Origin: Deinococcus sp. Marseille-Q6407
GTDB lineage: Bacteria; Deinococcota; Deinococci; Deinococcales; Deinococcaceae
DNA: 64,000 nucleotides
Assembly (NCBI RefSeq): GCF_946848805.1
Contig: NZ_CAMPFU010000004.1
Span: 1 to 64,000 of the forward strand
Direction of reading: 5' to 3'
Part shown: positions 62,621 to 64,000 of the stretch, one piece after another
Numbering within the stretch: position 1 is the first letter of the stretch
Layout of the letters: each line of letters starts with the position of its first letter
The notes under the pieces: generated by a model
What the model was told of the DNA's origin: nothing
What the model saw: only the letters and a program-made list of their open reading frames with translations
The model's database searches: none
Made by a program: the position numbers and the translations under genes

Positions 62621-63107
62621 TGAAGCCATGAACCACGGCTCCAAGCACCAGAAAATTGATGGGCGTTTCCCCATGCTCCCAATTGGTGCGGTCCAGACTC
62701 AGCAACACCTTCCCCGGTGGAAGATGGACAACGAGCAGAGCGATGAAAAAGTCCATGTCCAGCTGCTCATCCCGGAAGGTGCGGTCTGCCCGCCTTTTCT
62801 TAGCCTGGGGCATGCTGATACCCGGCATGTGGGCACTCAGGTCGTGATGATTGATGCTCCTCGCGGCAATCATCGCCAGAAGGACGTCAATCAAGCGCTG
62901 AAGGGTGTCAATACGGAGATGACTGGCGTGCGCTTTGAAGTGCTGGGTGAGTGCGGTAGCCTGCTGAGCAGCGGATTCTGTCGATTTCACACTCCCAGGA
63001 GACCGCGAAGAGACAGCCCCATCAAGCTTGATGGGGCCGACTGTTGATTTTTGCCGTCTGGAACGAGGTCAAACTGAAGTTGTCACCTACTGAGATTGAG
63101 AACAGCT

Positions 63108-64000
<893 letters not shown>

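Larger units (their letters stand above)
60808..62990 (-). pseudogene. Interrupted type B transposase
   Basis: The N-terminal 124 or so residues are encoded at 62621-62990 and the C-terminal about 219 at 60808-61467. The type A IS and the local deletion separate them, removing about 23 codons after HGFT. The gene cannot make active transposase. Confidence 0.92.
60807..63094 (-). mobile_element. Type B IS interrupted by a type A IS
   Basis: Outer terminal repeats match the intact type B element (CTCAGTAGG...) and are flanked by the 9-bp duplication ATTGAGAAC (60798-60806, 63095-63103). Inside, a type A IS replaces the segment equivalent to 33462-33530 of the intact copy, so about 69 bases were lost. 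Both arms are otherwise colinear with the intact copy. Confidence 0.92.

Overview
The window looks like a GC-rich Deinococcus (Deinococcota) secondary replicon, either a megaplasmid or a second chromosome. This is inferred from the gene families and from a parA-parB / RepA-type initiator / iteron-origin module at about 27.8-31.7 kb. At least 14 genes start directly behind a TAnnnT-like -10 box placed 5-9 nt before the start codon with no Shine-Dalgarno, which is the leaderless mRNA style known from Deinococcus deserti. The CsoR-type copper sensor carries Cys-His-His metal ligands, as in Thermus. I found no rRNA or tRNA genes and no CRISPR array.

Layout. 0-0.2 kb: ends of two insertion sequence (IS) copies. 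0.5-8.4 kb: a membrane SRPBCC protein coupled to a zinc alcohol dehydrogenase, then a dispersed kynurenine pathway (tryptophan 2,3-dioxygenase, kynurenine formamidase, kynureninase) interleaved with a PIG-L lipoprotein, a membrane protein, a repeat protein and a thioredoxin-fold protein. 8.4-20.4 kb: an FRG-domain protein, UDP-galactopyranose mutase with a partner glycosyltransferase, a GT2/methyltransferase/lipoprotein group, a short-chain dehydrogenase, an MFS exporter divergent from an SgrR-like regulator, and a multi-GAF histidine kinase broken by three frameshifts. 20.7-26.4 kb: an FAD amine oxidase, an aldehyde dehydrogenase, and proB-proA.

26.6-35.3 kb is the replication/partition core, packed with IS elements: a decayed type A copy, parAB, repA, an iteron origin with a DnaA box, an IS630-type element, an IS4-type element (type B) and an intact type A copy. 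35.3-46.4 kb: a Yip1-like membrane protein, a nicotinamidase, an aromatic amino acid permease with a structured leader, a secreted protein, a MATE exporter, a copper-resistance locus (copA divergent from copZ-csoR around a G-tract operator), and a large-subunit catalase.

46.5-64 kb is an exopolysaccharide/glycan locus. A leftward operon (O-antigen ligase-like polymerase, a secreted beta-rich protein, GT4) is divergent from a rightward operon (Wzz/tyrosine kinase, Wzx flippase, two GT4, GT2, EpsG-like polymerase, GT2, and a GT4 fused to a phosphoglycosyl transferase). A PglD/NeuD-like acetyltransferase and a DegT-type aminotransferase follow; their 17-bp divergent spacer was split by a type B IS that itself carries a type A IS. 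The 51.7-57.2 kb part is clearly richer in A+T than its surroundings, which suggests transfer. The acetyltransferase, aminotransferase and phosphoglycosyl transferase together suggest an N-acetylated amino-deoxy sugar (bacillosamine-like) as the first sugar of the repeat unit; this is inference.
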